A stretch of DNA of 64,000 nucleotides from an uncultured Gemmiger sp. Its GTDB lineage: Bacteria; Bacillota; Clostridia; Oscillospirales; Ruminococcaceae. The position numbers were made by a program, and so were the translations under genes. Numbering within the stretch: position 1 is the stretch's first letter; each line of letters begins with the position of its first letter. The DNA lies in assembly GCA_947629015.1 (NCBI GenBank), contig CANRCB010000003.1:48727-112726 (forward strand), read 5' to 3'. Positions 8,988 through 18,167 of the stretch are shown piece by piece. Under the pieces are notes generated by a model. It did no database searches, was not told the DNA's origin, and was given only the letters and a program-made list of their open reading frames with translations.

Positions 8988-10174
8988 AAAAGCTGGCGTT
9001 CGTCACCCCATGGTACGGGGAGGATATCTCCGGCGGGGCGGAGACAGCCCTGCGCGGGCTGGTACACCATTTGCAGGCGGCGGGCACCGATCTGGAGGTG
9101 CTCACCACCTGTGTGAAGGACTTCCGCTCCGACTGGAACATTGATTTCCACCCCGCCGGCCTTTCGGATTGCGCGGGCATCCCCGTGCGGCGGTTCCCTG
9201 TCCGCCGCCGGGACACCGGAGCGTTTGACCGCATCAACCAAAAGCTGATGGCCGGGCAGCCCATTACCGCCAGGGAAGAGCGGACCTTTATGGAGGAAAT
9301 GGTCAACAGCCCGGAACTTTACCGCTATATCGGGGAACACAAGGCGGAATATTCACTGTTTGTGTTCACGCCGTATATGTTTGGCACGACCTATTACGGC
9401 GTGCAGCAATGCTATGAAAAGGCGGTGCTGATCCCCTGCCTGCACGATGAGCCCTATGCCCACATGGATGTGTTCCGGCAGGTGTTTTCCCGGGCCGCGG
9501 GCATGATCTTCCTCTCCCGTCCGGAGCAGGCGCTGGCCGAAAGCCTGTACGGCGTGCGCGGGCCCGCCTTCCAAAGCCTCGGCACCGGGCTGGATACCGC
9601 CTTTACCGGGGACGGCGCGCGTTTTTGCAAAAAGTACGGCATCGACGCCCCCTTCCTTTTGTATGCCGGCCGCAAGGACCACGGCAAAAAAGCGGATGAG
9701 TTGGCGCGCTTTTTCCTGTATTACAAAAAGCGCCGGCCCGGCGCCCTCAAACTGGTGATGATCGGCCCCGGCACGCTGGGGGCAACTTCCGGTGACATCG
9801 TGGATCTGGGCTTTGTGCCTTTGCAGGACAAATACGATGCCTACGCGGCGGCGGCGGTGTTCTGCAACCCATCGCAGTTCGAGAGCTTTTCCATCGTCAT
9901 CATGGAAAGCTGGCTCTCCGGTGTGCCGGTGCTCGTCAACGGGGAGTGCGCCGTCACGCGGGATTTTGCCGTGCAGGCGCGCGGCGGGCTGTACTATAAC
10001 GGCTACGCGGAGTTCGAGGGCTGCCTGGAGTACCTGTTCAGCCACCCGGACGTTGCGCGGCAGATGGCCCAAAACGGCGGCGCCTATGTGCGGCAGCATT
10101 TCAGCTGGGATGCCATCGTGGAAAAATACACCCGGTATTTCCGGGCGGCAGGGGGCGATGCGCATGAAGGATAA
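8984..10174 (+). CDS. GT4 family glycosyltransferase
   Basis: A 396-residue GT-B enzyme with the N-terminal 'FVTPWYGEDISGGAE' motif typical of GT4 proteins acting on lipid-linked glycans, 'LLYAGRKDHGK' at the donor-domain start and an E-x7-E-like 'ESFSIVIMES' region. Translation starts at GTG 8984, overlapping the preceding TGA by 4 bases (GTGA), with GAGGGGG upstream. It is a distant paralogue of the next gene: both share 'GGAE', a conserved 'TTC' and 'HDEP'. Likely part of the set that builds the rhamnan-type repeat. Confidence 0.87.
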   Translation: MKKLAFVTPWYGEDISGGAETALRGLVHHLQAAGTDLEVLTTCVKDFRSDWNIDFHPAGLSDCAGIPVRRFPVRRRDTGAFDRINQKLMAGQPITAREERTFMEEMVNSPELYRYIGEHKAEYSLFVFTPYMFGTTYYGVQQCYEKAVLIPCLHDEPYAHMDVFRQVFSRAAGMIFLSRPEQALAESLYGVRGPAFQSLGTGLDTAFTGDGARFCKKYGIDAPFLLYAGRKDHGKKADELARFFLYYKKRRPGALKLVMIGPGTLGATSGDIVDLGFVPLQDKYDAYAAAAVFCNPSQFESFSIVIMESWLSGVPVLVNGECAVTRDFAVQARGGLYYNGYAEFEGCLEYLFSHPDVARQMAQNGGAYVRQHFSWDAIVEKYTRYFRAAGGDAHEG

Positions 10175-11330
10175 GATCGCGTTCGTCTGCCAGCGTTATG
10201 GGCTGGAGGTCAACGGCGGGGCGGAGTTGTACTGCCGCGAGATGGCGGAAAAGATGTGCGCCGTCTATGACGTGGAGGTGTATACCACCTGCGCGCTGGA
10301 TTACGTCACTTGGGCCGACCATTACCCCGCCGGTACGCAGACGCTCAACGGTGTGACGGTGCATCGTTTCCCCGTGGAGCGCCAGCGCGAGATCAAGGCT
10401 TTCAACCGCCTTTCCCGGCGCGTGCTGGAGACGCCGGAGCACACCGCAGAGCAGGAGGAAAAATGGGTCGACGACCAGGGCCCTTTCTGCCCGCAGCTGC
10501 TCGATGTGCTGGAACGCGAACAGCACCGTTACCGCGCCGTCGTTTTTATGACGTATATGTATTACCTCTCGGCCAGGGGGCTGCCGCGGCATTTTGACAA
10601 CGCCTACCTCATCCCCACCGCCCACGACGAGCCCGCCATCTACCTGCACTATTACGAAAAGGTGTTCGAGGGCGCTAAGGGCTTTATCTGGAACACCCCC
10701 GAGGAACGTGCCTTTGTGGAGCACCGCTTCCCCGCAGTCGCCGGCCGGCCCGGCACCATGGCGGGCATCGGCATCAACGTGCCGGCGGGGCCGCTGCCCC
10801 CTGTCCCGGAGCAGCTGCGGGATGAGCCTTACCTTGTGTACGCCGGCCGCATCGAGCCCGCCAAAGGCTGCGATTCGATGTTTGAGTTTTTCCGCCGCTA
10901 CAAGCGGGAGCACGGCGGCCAGCTCAGGCTGGTGCTCATGGGCAAGGCCGTGATGGAGGTGCCCAAAGCGGACGATATCGTGGAATTGGGTTTTGTCAGC
11001 GAGGAGATGAAATTCGCCGTCATGGGCGGCGCCAAAGCGCTGGTGCTTTTCTCACGGTTCGAGAGCCTGTCCATGGTGGTGCTGGAGAGCATGGCCATGG
11101 GGCGGCCGGTGCTGGTCAACGGCGGGTGCGAGGTGCTCAAGGGCCACTGCCTGCGCAGCAACGCGGGGCTGTTCTTCGACAATTATGTGGAGTTTGCCGC
11201 CACGCTGCGGTATCTTCTCGACCACCCGGCGGAATACGCCGCCATGTGCGAGAACGGCAAGGAATATGTTGCGCAGAATTACCAGTGGGACAAGATCGTC
11301 GCACGTGTTGCGGGGCTGCTGTCTGCCTGA
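10164..11330 (+). CDS. GT4 family glycosyltransferase
   Basis: A 388-residue glycosyltransferase with 'NGGAELYCREMAE' at the N-terminus, 'YAGRIEPAKGCD' at the donor-domain start and 'FESLSMVVLESMAMGRPV' as the GT4 nucleotide-sugar site. The ORF-track start at 9792 lies inside the previous gene. I choose ATG 10164 because AGGGGG lies about 8 bases upstream; ATG 10158 is too close to it. It overlaps the previous gene by 11 bases. It is the last gene of the first transcription unit before an internal promoter. Confidence 0.87.
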   Translation: MKDKIAFVCQRYGLEVNGGAELYCREMAEKMCAVYDVEVYTTCALDYVTWADHYPAGTQTLNGVTVHRFPVERQREIKAFNRLSRRVLETPEHTAEQEEKWVDDQGPFCPQLLDVLEREQHRYRAVVFMTYMYYLSARGLPRHFDNAYLIPTAHDEPAIYLHYYEKVFEGAKGFIWNTPEERAFVEHRFPAVAGRPGTMAGIGINVPAGPLPPVPEQLRDEPYLVYAGRIEPAKGCDSMFEFFRRYKREHGGQLRLVLMGKAVMEVPKADDIVELGFVSEEMKFAVMGGAKALVLFSRFESLSMVVLESMAMGRPVLVNGGCEVLKGHCLRSNAGLFFDNYVEFAATLRYLLDHPAEYAAMCENGKEYVAQNYQWDKIVARVAGLLSA

Positions 11331-11333
11331 ACA

Positions 11334-11362
11334 TTGCAAAAGGGCCGCCGACAGTGTATAAT
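11334..11362 (+). promoter_or_regulatory. predicted sigma-A promoter
   Basis: TTGCAA, a 17-base spacer and TATAAT, with a TG directly upstream of the -10 box. It lies in the 89-base gap before the methyltransferase gene and would start a second transcript of the locus. Confidence 0.7.
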
Positions 11363-11419
11363 TAAAATTCTCTGGAACGTATGCGGCAAACGCTGCCGCC
11401 ACGCAGGAAAGGGATGGCC

Positions 11420-12694
11420 ATGCCAAAGGATAGAAAAGAATTTGAGCGCCGGCTGCAAAACGGCCGCTTTGCGTGGGAAAGCTACTACGGCACCGCCCCG
11501 CGGGAGCCGTGGGAAAAGCCGGCGTCGGAAAAGGCGGAGACGTTTGCCCTGCCGCCCCTTCCCACGCTGGAACCCTGCCGCGCCGATATGCTGGCGCAGC
11601 GGGGGATATGGGCGGCGGTGCAGCAGGATATCGATGCCGCGGCCGGGGCACAGACCGCCACGGCCTATCGGACGCTTTCCTCCCACCGCAAGGTGCTGGG
11701 GCCTGTGATCCTGTTTTTCAAAAAGGTTGTGCGCAAGCTGTTGAAGGTGCTGCTGGGGTGGTATATCTTCCCTATATTGGAGACCCAAAGCGAGTATAAT
11801 GCCCGTGTGCTGCACGCGGTAGCGCTGGAGCGCGATATGCTTGCCAAACAGCTTTCGGAAACGGACGAAGCCCTGCGCGGCCTGACGGCCGCCGTGCGGG
11901 CCCTTCAGGAACACGGCGAGGAACAGCTGCACGAGCAGGCCCGGGCGAGGGAACAGCTGGAGGAACGCCTGCGCAAGATCGAGAACCTGCCCACCTCGGA
12001 TGATGTTTTCTACCATTATTTTGAAGAGAAATTCCGCGGTTCGCGCAAAGAGATCAAACAAAGCCTGAAAAACTATGTGGCGGTCGTTAAGGAACATCTG
12101 CCCGATTTTTCCAAGGGGCGCTTTGTGGATGTTGGCAGCGGCCGCGGCGAATGGCTGGATCTTTTGCAGGAAAACGGCGCCGTCGACTATGTGGGCGTCG
12201 ATTTGAACGAGGTACAAAACAGCGTATGTGAGGCACGCGGCCATACTACCGTCTGCCAGGATTGCATCGCCTACCTTAAAGAGCAGCCGCCCCAGAGCAT
12301 CGACCTCATCACCGGGTTCCAGATCATCGAGCATCTGGCCATGCCGGATCTGATGGAACTGCTCCGGCAAAGTTACCGCACCCTCAAAAAGGGTGGGATG
12401 ATCCTGTTTGAGACGCAGAATCCCCGCAACATCACGGTCGGCGCCGATACCTTCTTCCTTGACCCATCCCACCACCGCGTCATGGAGCCAAGAATGGTAT
12501 CGTTTTTGGCCAAATGGAATGGCTTTGGGGAAATACGGATCATCGATAACAATACCGGTGCCAGGGGCAATCCCATCGCTTTTACGATGGACGGCGTGCC
12601 CGATGAGATACGGCAGCTGTACCAGGATGTCAACGACATGAAGTGGATGATCTGGGGCCCGCAGGACTACGCCTTGTTCGCCATCAGGGAGTGA
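11420..12694 (+). CDS. coiled-coil SAM-dependent methyltransferase, possible chain-end modifier
   Basis: A 424-residue protein in three parts: an N-terminal region (1-95) without recognised fold; a basic amphipathic segment plus 'QSEYNARV' (about 96-135) shared with the small protein at 6251, followed by a coiled coil (about 140-195); and a class I methyltransferase domain with motif I 'DVGSGRGEW' near residue 237 and 'YVGVDLNE' as motif II. In E. coli O9a the chain terminator WbdD also joins a methyltransferase to a coiled coil that measures chain length, and the cap is read by the Wzt C-terminal domain. The same role here is inference. Start 11420 has AGGAAAGG 8 bases upstream; ATG 11414 and 11381 are alternatives. 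Confidence 0.82.
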   Translation: MPKDRKEFERRLQNGRFAWESYYGTAPREPWEKPASEKAETFALPPLPTLEPCRADMLAQRGIWAAVQQDIDAAAGAQTATAYRTLSSHRKVLGPVILFFKKVVRKLLKVLLGWYIFPILETQSEYNARVLHAVALERDMLAKQLSETDEALRGLTAAVRALQEHGEEQLHEQARAREQLEERLRKIENLPTSDDVFYHYFEEKFRGSRKEIKQSLKNYVAVVKEHLPDFSKGRFVDVGSGRGEWLDLLQENGAVDYVGVDLNEVQNSVCEARGHTTVCQDCIAYLKEQPPQSIDLITGFQIIEHLAMPDLMELLRQSYRTLKKGGMILFETQNPRNITVGADTFFLDPSHHRVMEPRMVSFLAKWNGFGEIRIIDNNTGARGNPIAFTMDGVPDEIRQLYQDVNDMKWMIWGPQDYALFAIRE

Positions 12695-12699
12695 GAAAA

Positions 12700-13305
12700 A
12701 TGCCAGAGAAGGGGAAAATTGCGGTGCTGTATCCACAGCGCCCCTTTGTACATAACGACGCCGGGCAGGTGGCACAGGAGCTGGCCGCCAAACTCCGGCA
12801 GGAGGGGTGGCGCGTACAGCTGGTCGGGCTGCCTTATACAGCGCTTACGGAGAACCAGTGGCTTGATAGCTGGTTTTTGTGCCGGCTGGCCGATCTGGGC
12901 GAATCCGACGGCGAAACGATCGACTGTGTGGTCGCTTTCGGTGCCCCGGCCTGCCTTGTCCGGCATCCCAACAAGGTGGTATTGCTGGACGGGCGTTTTT
13001 CTGTGCCGGGGCCGCCTGCCGGGGCAGCCGGCGGGCCTGCCGCTCCGGACAAGTTCCGCGCAGACATCCTGCGGATGGGGCGGCAAGCCCTGCGGGAGGC
13101 AAGGCGGGTCTATGCGGTGACAGAAAAAGACGCGGAACTGTTTAAAAGGGAAACGGGCATGGAAGTACAACCCCTTTTGCCGCCTTCCGATGACCCGCAA
13201 CAGCAGAGGGACGTTTCCGGGGAGGCGGTTTGGGACGTATTGGTACGGGAGTTGGCGTTCCTGATGCGTCCTGCTTCCGAAAACAGTGTCGCGGATAAGG
13301 GGTGA
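12700..13305 (+). CDS. stand-alone N-terminal half of a GT-B glycosyltransferase
   Basis: 201 residues that align with only the N-terminal domain of the next gene's product: 'KIAVLYPQRPFV' against 'RIAVLHALVPFV', then matching 'HPNK', 'EARRVYA' and a final 'LPPS' against 'YHPPS'. It stops where the donor-binding domain should begin, so it lacks the E-x7-E site and should not transfer sugar by itself. It has a good site (GGGAGTGAG) before ATG 12700 and an intact frame. It may be a regulatory or acceptor-binding partner of the next protein, or a decaying duplicate; intact coding and coupling favour the former only weakly. Confidence 0.7.
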   Translation: MPEKGKIAVLYPQRPFVHNDAGQVAQELAAKLRQEGWRVQLVGLPYTALTENQWLDSWFLCRLADLGESDGETIDCVVAFGAPACLVRHPNKVVLLDGRFSVPGPPAGAAGGPAAPDKFRADILRMGRQALREARRVYAVTEKDAELFKRETGMEVQPLLPPSDDPQQQRDVSGEAVWDVLVRELAFLMRPASENSVADKG

Positions 13306-13310
13306 ATCTG

Positions 13311-14363
13311 TTGAGCAAAAAGCGTATTGCGGTACTGCACGCACTGGTGCCCTTTGTGAGCGGCGGTGCGGAGCTGCATGTAAAGGGCCTGCGTGATGCA
13401 TTGGTACGCCGCGGTTACGAGGCGGAGGTGGTTTCCCTGCCGTTCAAATGGTACCCGCGCAAGTCTCTGGAGGACAGTTACCTGATGTGGCGTATGCTGG
13501 ATCTGACCGCCTGCGAGGCCGGCCCGATCGATCTGGCCATCGCCCTGAAGGTACCCACCTTTATGGTCAAGCACCCCAACAAGGCGGTTTGGGTCATGCA
13601 CCAGTTCCGCCAGGCGTATGACTGGCGGGACGACCCGGCCAAAGGCGGGCTCGACCTGACGGAAGAAGGCCGCCAGATCATTGCCGAAGTGACGCGGATG
13701 GACAACTTGGGCATCGGGGAAGCAAGGGCGGTCTATGCCAACTCCCGCAATGTGGCTGCCCGATTGCAAAAGTACAATGGGATCGCCTCGGCACCGCTGT
13801 ACCATCCGCCTTCTCTGGTGGGGCGCTACCGCATCGGCGAATATGGGGATTACATCCTCTCCGTAGGCCGGCTGGATGCCGCCAAACGCATCGACCTGCT
13901 CATCCGTGCGCTGCCGTATTGTGACAGCCACATCCGCGTCAAGATCGCCGGGCGCGGGCCGGAGATGACGGCCCTGCAAAAGCTCGCCGTGGAGCTGGGC
14001 GTGGCGGACAGGGTGGATCTGCTCGGCTTTGTGCCGGACGACGACCTTTTGGATCTGTACGCCAACGCGCTGGCCGTCTGTTACCCGCCCCTTGACGAGG
14101 ATTACGGCTATGTCACGCTGGAGGCGTTCCTCTCGCAAAAACCCGTCCTGACCTGCCATGATTCCGGCGGCGTGCTGGAATTTGCAAGGGAAGGGGAGAA
14201 TGCCTTTATCACGGACTTTGACGCCGCGCAGATGGGTGCCGCTTTTGATAAGGTGTATGCCAACAAGGCGATGGCGCGTGATATGGGCGCCTCCGGCTAT
14301 GGCCTGGTAAAGGATATCAGTTGGGACAATGTCGTGGACGAATTGACCAAAACGATACGGTAG
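13311..14363 (+). CDS. GT4 family glycosyltransferase
   Basis: About 350 residues with both GT-B halves: N-terminal 'IAVLHALVPFVSGGAE', donor-domain start 'LSVGRLDAAKR' and E-x7-E motif 'DEDYGYVTLEAF'. I prefer TTG 13311 because AAGGGG lies 8 bases upstream; the GTG at 13302, overlapping the previous TGA, has its Shine-Dalgarno bases too close. The truncated paralogue immediately upstream aligns with residues 1 to about 170. Donor and acceptor unknown. Confidence 0.87.
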   Translation: MSKKRIAVLHALVPFVSGGAELHVKGLRDALVRRGYEAEVVSLPFKWYPRKSLEDSYLMWRMLDLTACEAGPIDLAIALKVPTFMVKHPNKAVWVMHQFRQAYDWRDDPAKGGLDLTEEGRQIIAEVTRMDNLGIGEARAVYANSRNVAARLQKYNGIASAPLYHPPSLVGRYRIGEYGDYILSVGRLDAAKRIDLLIRALPYCDSHIRVKIAGRGPEMTALQKLAVELGVADRVDLLGFVPDDDLLDLYANALAVCYPPLDEDYGYVTLEAFLSQKPVLTCHDSGGVLEFAREGENAFITDFDAAQMGAAFDKVYANKAMARDMGASGYGLVKDISWDNVVDELTKTIR

Positions 14364-14371
14364 GTGATATG

Positions 14372-15670
14372 ATGCGCATTGGGTATTGTTCCCCGTTCAA
14401 CCCCATGAAGTCCGGCATCTCGGATTTCAGTGAGGAGCTTGTATTCGCCTTGGCAGAGCAGATGGAGGTCGTGATTTTCTCCCCCGTTGAGGTCACTAAC
14501 AAGGCCCTGCGGGAAAAATTTGAGATCCATCTGCTTTCCGACCTGGACGACGCGGCTTTGCGCGGTTCTCTGGATCAGATCGTCTACCATCTCGGCAACA
14601 ACGCCGATATGCACACGGAGATCATGGAGATGCTGCACAAATACCCCGGTGTGGTGGAGCTGCATGATTTCGGTATGCACCACTTTGCGGCGGAGTATTA
14701 CCTGGGCAAACGCCAGGACGGGCAGGGGTATCTGGATCTTGCCCACTATTGCCACGGGGAGCGGGGGCTTGCTGTCGCGCAGGCGTTTTTGGCCGGAAAA
14801 GCCCCGGCACCGTGGGAGACGCACCCCTTGGATATGTCGATGAACAAGCGCTATATCGACGAGGCAACGGGCATCATCGTCCATTCCCCCCTGTTGAAAG
14901 ACATGGTCATGGCGTGCCGGCCGGATGTGCCCATTGCTGTCGTCATGCATCATTCCGCCGATCTGTATGATGACCCGCAAACGCTGCAAAAGGAATGCCG
15001 GGCCAGGCTGGGCCTGCCGGAAGGGCAACTCATCTTCGGCAGTTTCGGGTTCGCGCAGGAAAACAAGCGCATCATCCCTATCCTGGATGCGTTGGAGCGC
15101 TACCGTAAAGAGTGGGGCGGTGAGTTCCGCTACTATATCGTCGGCAAACCGCAACCCGGTTTGGCGCTGCCACAAAAGATCCATCAGCGCGGCTTGGAGG
15201 ATAATGTTTTCATCACAGGTTTTACCGAACTTGAGGATTTCAAACTCTATATGGGCGCCTGTGATTTCTGCCTGAACCTGCGCTACCCTACCATGGGCGA
15301 GACTTCCGGCAGCCTGCACCGCATGATGGGCATGGGCAAGCCGGTCATCGTAACGGCCGCCGGTACCTTCTGCGATTACCCGGACAATGTCGTGCTGAAA
15401 GTGCGTTACGGGGAGCAGGAGGCCGACGACATTTACCAGGCCATCTGCACCTTGGCCAACATCCCCCTCAAGCGCGCTTATTACGGGGAAATGGCGCTTG
15501 CCTATGCGCAGGAACACTGTGACATCCACAAGAACGCCATCCTCTACAAACGCTTTTTTGAGCAGATAAGCGACGGCACGTGGCAGCCGGAGTATCTGGA
15601 CCGCCTGTTTGGCTGCCTGTGCGAACTGGGACTTATCCCCGGGCAGGAGAATACCGGCGCAACAGCGTAA
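14372..15670 (+). CDS. GT4 family glycosyltransferase
   Basis: A 432-residue glycosyltransferase beginning 'MRIGYCSPFNPMKSGISDFSEE', a start typical of a GT4 subgroup common in rhamnan and cell-wall glycan loci; 'VELHDFGMHHF' lies in the acceptor domain, 'GSFGFAQENKR' opens the donor domain and 'TMGETSGSLHRMMGMGKPV' is the donor site. Two adjacent ATGs (14369, 14372) follow TAGGTGAT; the second gives better spacing. The first part of the ORF-track entry is an extension into the preceding gene. Confidence 0.87.
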   Translation: MRIGYCSPFNPMKSGISDFSEELVFALAEQMEVVIFSPVEVTNKALREKFEIHLLSDLDDAALRGSLDQIVYHLGNNADMHTEIMEMLHKYPGVVELHDFGMHHFAAEYYLGKRQDGQGYLDLAHYCHGERGLAVAQAFLAGKAPAPWETHPLDMSMNKRYIDEATGIIVHSPLLKDMVMACRPDVPIAVVMHHSADLYDDPQTLQKECRARLGLPEGQLIFGSFGFAQENKRIIPILDALERYRKEWGGEFRYYIVGKPQPGLALPQKIHQRGLEDNVFITGFTELEDFKLYMGACDFCLNLRYPTMGETSGSLHRMMGMGKPVIVTAAGTFCDYPDNVVLKVRYGEQEADDIYQAICTLANIPLKRAYYGEMALAYAQEHCDIHKNAILYKRFFEQISDGTWQPEYLDRLFGCLCELGLIPGQENTGATA

Positions 15671-15695
15671 GGAAAAGCCGAGGTGCAGACATAGA

Positions 15696-18107
15696 ATGGC
15701 AGATATGCATACCACTAGCCCCCTGCTGAACAGGAGCAGCCGCTGGAAAAGGCTGGCTTTGGAAACGGTGGCCTTTGTTGCGGTCGTCGTTGTGCTGGAA
15801 TGGTTCTACTTTGGCTTTTGCAATACGGATTTTTCCGTCCCCATCGCCTATCAGGGGGATGGCCTCAACGCCGTATTGATCGTGAAAAATATCCTGCGCG
15901 GCAGCGATGCCATGAAGGGATCCCCCTTCTCGCAGGATCTTTCGGCGTTCGCGGCCCGATATACGGAACTCAACCGCATTTTTGTCAAGATCTGCGGCCT
16001 TTTTGTGCATGATCCGGCGACTGTATTGGATCTGTGCCTGTTTGCCATCCCGCTTTTCAATGCGCTTATTTGCTATTGGGTGCTGCGGCAGTTCAAGGTG
16101 CGCGGCTGGCTGGCGGGTGCTGCGGCGGTCACGTTCGGTTTCTGCCCGTATGTGCAGGGGCGGTTGTACCACCATTTGTATCTGGCCGCGGTCGAGGGCG
16201 TCCCCCTGCTGCTGCTCATCATCCTGTGGTGTATGGAAGATCCGGGCTTTAACCGGCCGGGCAAAGGCTGGGCCCGGAACCGGCGCAATTGGATCGCCCT
16301 GTTTTTTGCGTGGATGATCGCCAACAACGGCCAGGTGTACTATCCCTTCTTTTCCTGCTTTTTGCTCTGCGTCGTAGCGCTGTGCCTATGGCTGCGGGAA
16401 AGATCCTGGAAGGCGATCCTCCCTCCTGTTGTCATGGTCGGCGAAGTTGTTGCCTTTCTGGCGCTTGGATTTATGCCGACGGTCATTGGCTTTTTGTCCG
16501 GATACGGCAATGTGGCTGACAACGGCGTGGCCCGCGCCATGGGGGAAGCGACACTTTACAGTATGCGCCTCAACTCCATGCTGGTATCGCCAAAAGGGTG
16601 GGGGATACCCATCCTGCGGCAGATCACGGATCGTTTCCTTGCATTCTGTAGCACATATGATCCTTTCTACAACGAAAATTCGCTGGCGTATATCGGTATC
16701 ATCGCAACGGCCGGCTTTTTGATTTTGTTCGTCTGCCTGTTCTGCACATATGCCAAAAACGAGAACGCGACGCTCAAAGCACGGTTGTGGATGCTTGCCC
16801 ACATCATGGCCGCCGCTATTTTGCTGGGCGTACAGACCGGTCTGGGTACGCTGGTGAACATCCTTGTGCGGTACATCCGGGGGTATAACCGCATCTCCCC
16901 GTACATTGTCTGTTGCGCCGTCTTTGCGGTGGCCCTTTGCGCCGAGGCGCTCCTTAACCGGCTGCGTGCCGCCCAAAAGGTCCGCACATATATCCTGCTT
17001 TGCGCCGCGCTGTTGGCCGTGTTCGGCTATGGCCTGTGGGAGCAGCAGGGGACCTACCTTTATTTCGCGCCGGGCTACGCCGCCAGCCAGTGCCAGTGGG
17101 CGGACGCGAACAGCACATTTGTCCACGACATCGAGGAGCAGACCACGGAAGGTGATATCATCTTCCAACTGCCCTACATGAAGTCCTTTGAAAACGGCAA
17201 TGTACGGGACATACCGGATTATGACCATCTGCGCGGCCTGCTTTACAGCGATACCCTGTGCTGGACTTACGGTGCCCCCAATGACACTGCCAACGATGTG
17301 TGGTATCGGGAAACGAGTGCGCTGGAACCGCGGTATATGCTTAGCGAGCTGGCATCGCAGGGGGTTGCCGGGATATGGCTCAACAAGGCCGGCTATGAAG
17401 AGGAAGAAGGCACCCGGTTGGAAGAGGAGCTTTGTGCAGCCGCCCACTGTGGGGAACCCTTGCACTGTGAGGACGGGCATACGGTGTATATCCCTCTGCG
17501 GCAGCTGGTGTATGATGTAGACCTGGCGACCGATATGGTGCGAGGGATGTATTATACCGCTACCGAAGGAAATCTTGCATATCTGCGTGAGGACCTTGCC
17601 GGCAGTGAAGCGGCCTTCCAATGGGTGGAACAAGCGCTGGCCGCACAGCCGCTGGATGGGGAATACCATGAGCTGCGATTCCCCGCCGACGCAGACTTTG
17701 ATCTGCACTGGAAAACCGCCGAGGAGCGCGGCGAACTGACGAGCGTGGCCACGGTGGTCGATGAGAAGGATGTGGAGTTGCAGCTCAATAACGACCATCA
17801 GCTCATTACCTTCCCCATGACGATCGAGGAAAATACCCTGTACAAGGTCACCATCGAACTGCCTGCGGATGCCGATTTCGAGACATTGAAGAGCCTGATC
17901 GTGGATTTCTGGGCTGAAAACTATGACCAGCCTGAGCAGGAGGCAAGCTACTTTGTAACGGACGGGAAGTATATCTATACGTTCTACTTCGATTCCGGCG
18001 CGCTGGGGAAAGAAAAGGTCGAAGGTATGGCACGTGCTTTTGATTACGATATGGGCTCGACCGTCGTACTCAAAACCTATAAAGTGGAAAAAATGCGCCG
18101 GAACTGA
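15696..18107 (+). CDS. large multipass membrane protein, putative GT-C glycosyltransferase, with extracytoplasmic C-terminal domain
   Basis: 803 residues. After a first hydrophobic segment (about 25-45) the loop 'YQGDGLNAV' carries acidic residues where GT-C enzymes have theirs. About ten to twelve further transmembrane segments run to about residue 450. The rest is soluble and probably outside; its last 110 residues (about 691-803) form a module that recurs twice in the next protein. GT-C proteins use polyprenyl-phosphate sugars on the outer face of the membrane, and GT2 genes that could make such donors are nearby. No named family recognised. The ATG at 15696 follows GAGGTG by about 10 bases. 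Confidence 0.72.
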   Translation: MADMHTTSPLLNRSSRWKRLALETVAFVAVVVVLEWFYFGFCNTDFSVPIAYQGDGLNAVLIVKNILRGSDAMKGSPFSQDLSAFAARYTELNRIFVKICGLFVHDPATVLDLCLFAIPLFNALICYWVLRQFKVRGWLAGAAAVTFGFCPYVQGRLYHHLYLAAVEGVPLLLLIILWCMEDPGFNRPGKGWARNRRNWIALFFAWMIANNGQVYYPFFSCFLLCVVALCLWLRERSWKAILPPVVMVGEVVAFLALGFMPTVIGFLSGYGNVADNGVARAMGEATLYSMRLNSMLVSPKGWGIPILRQITDRFLAFCSTYDPFYNENSLAYIGIIATAGFLILFVCLFCTYAKNENATLKARLWMLAHIMAAAILLGVQTGLGTLVNILVRYIRGYNRISPYIVCCAVFAVALCAEALLNRLRAAQKVRTYILLCAALLAVFGYGLWEQQGTYLYFAPGYAASQCQWADANSTFVHDIEEQTTEGDIIFQLPYMKSFENGNVRDIPDYDHLRGLLYSDTLCWTYGAPNDTANDVWYRETSALEPRYMLSELASQGVAGIWLNKAGYEEEEGTRLEEELCAAAHCGEPLHCEDGHTVYIPLRQLVYDVDLATDMVRGMYYTATEGNLAYLREDLAGSEAAFQWVEQALAAQPLDGEYHELRFPADADFDLHWKTAEERGELTSVATVVDEKDVELQLNNDHQLITFPMTIEENTLYKVTIELPADADFETLKSLIVDFWAENYDQPEQEASYFVTDGKYIYTFYFDSGALGKEKVEGMARAFDYDMGSTVVLKTYKVEKMRRN

Positions 18108-18167
18108 GGAGCGCCTGTTTTCACAAAGGACGCGGGCACAATTGAAAACGGGGAAGAGGAGCGAACG

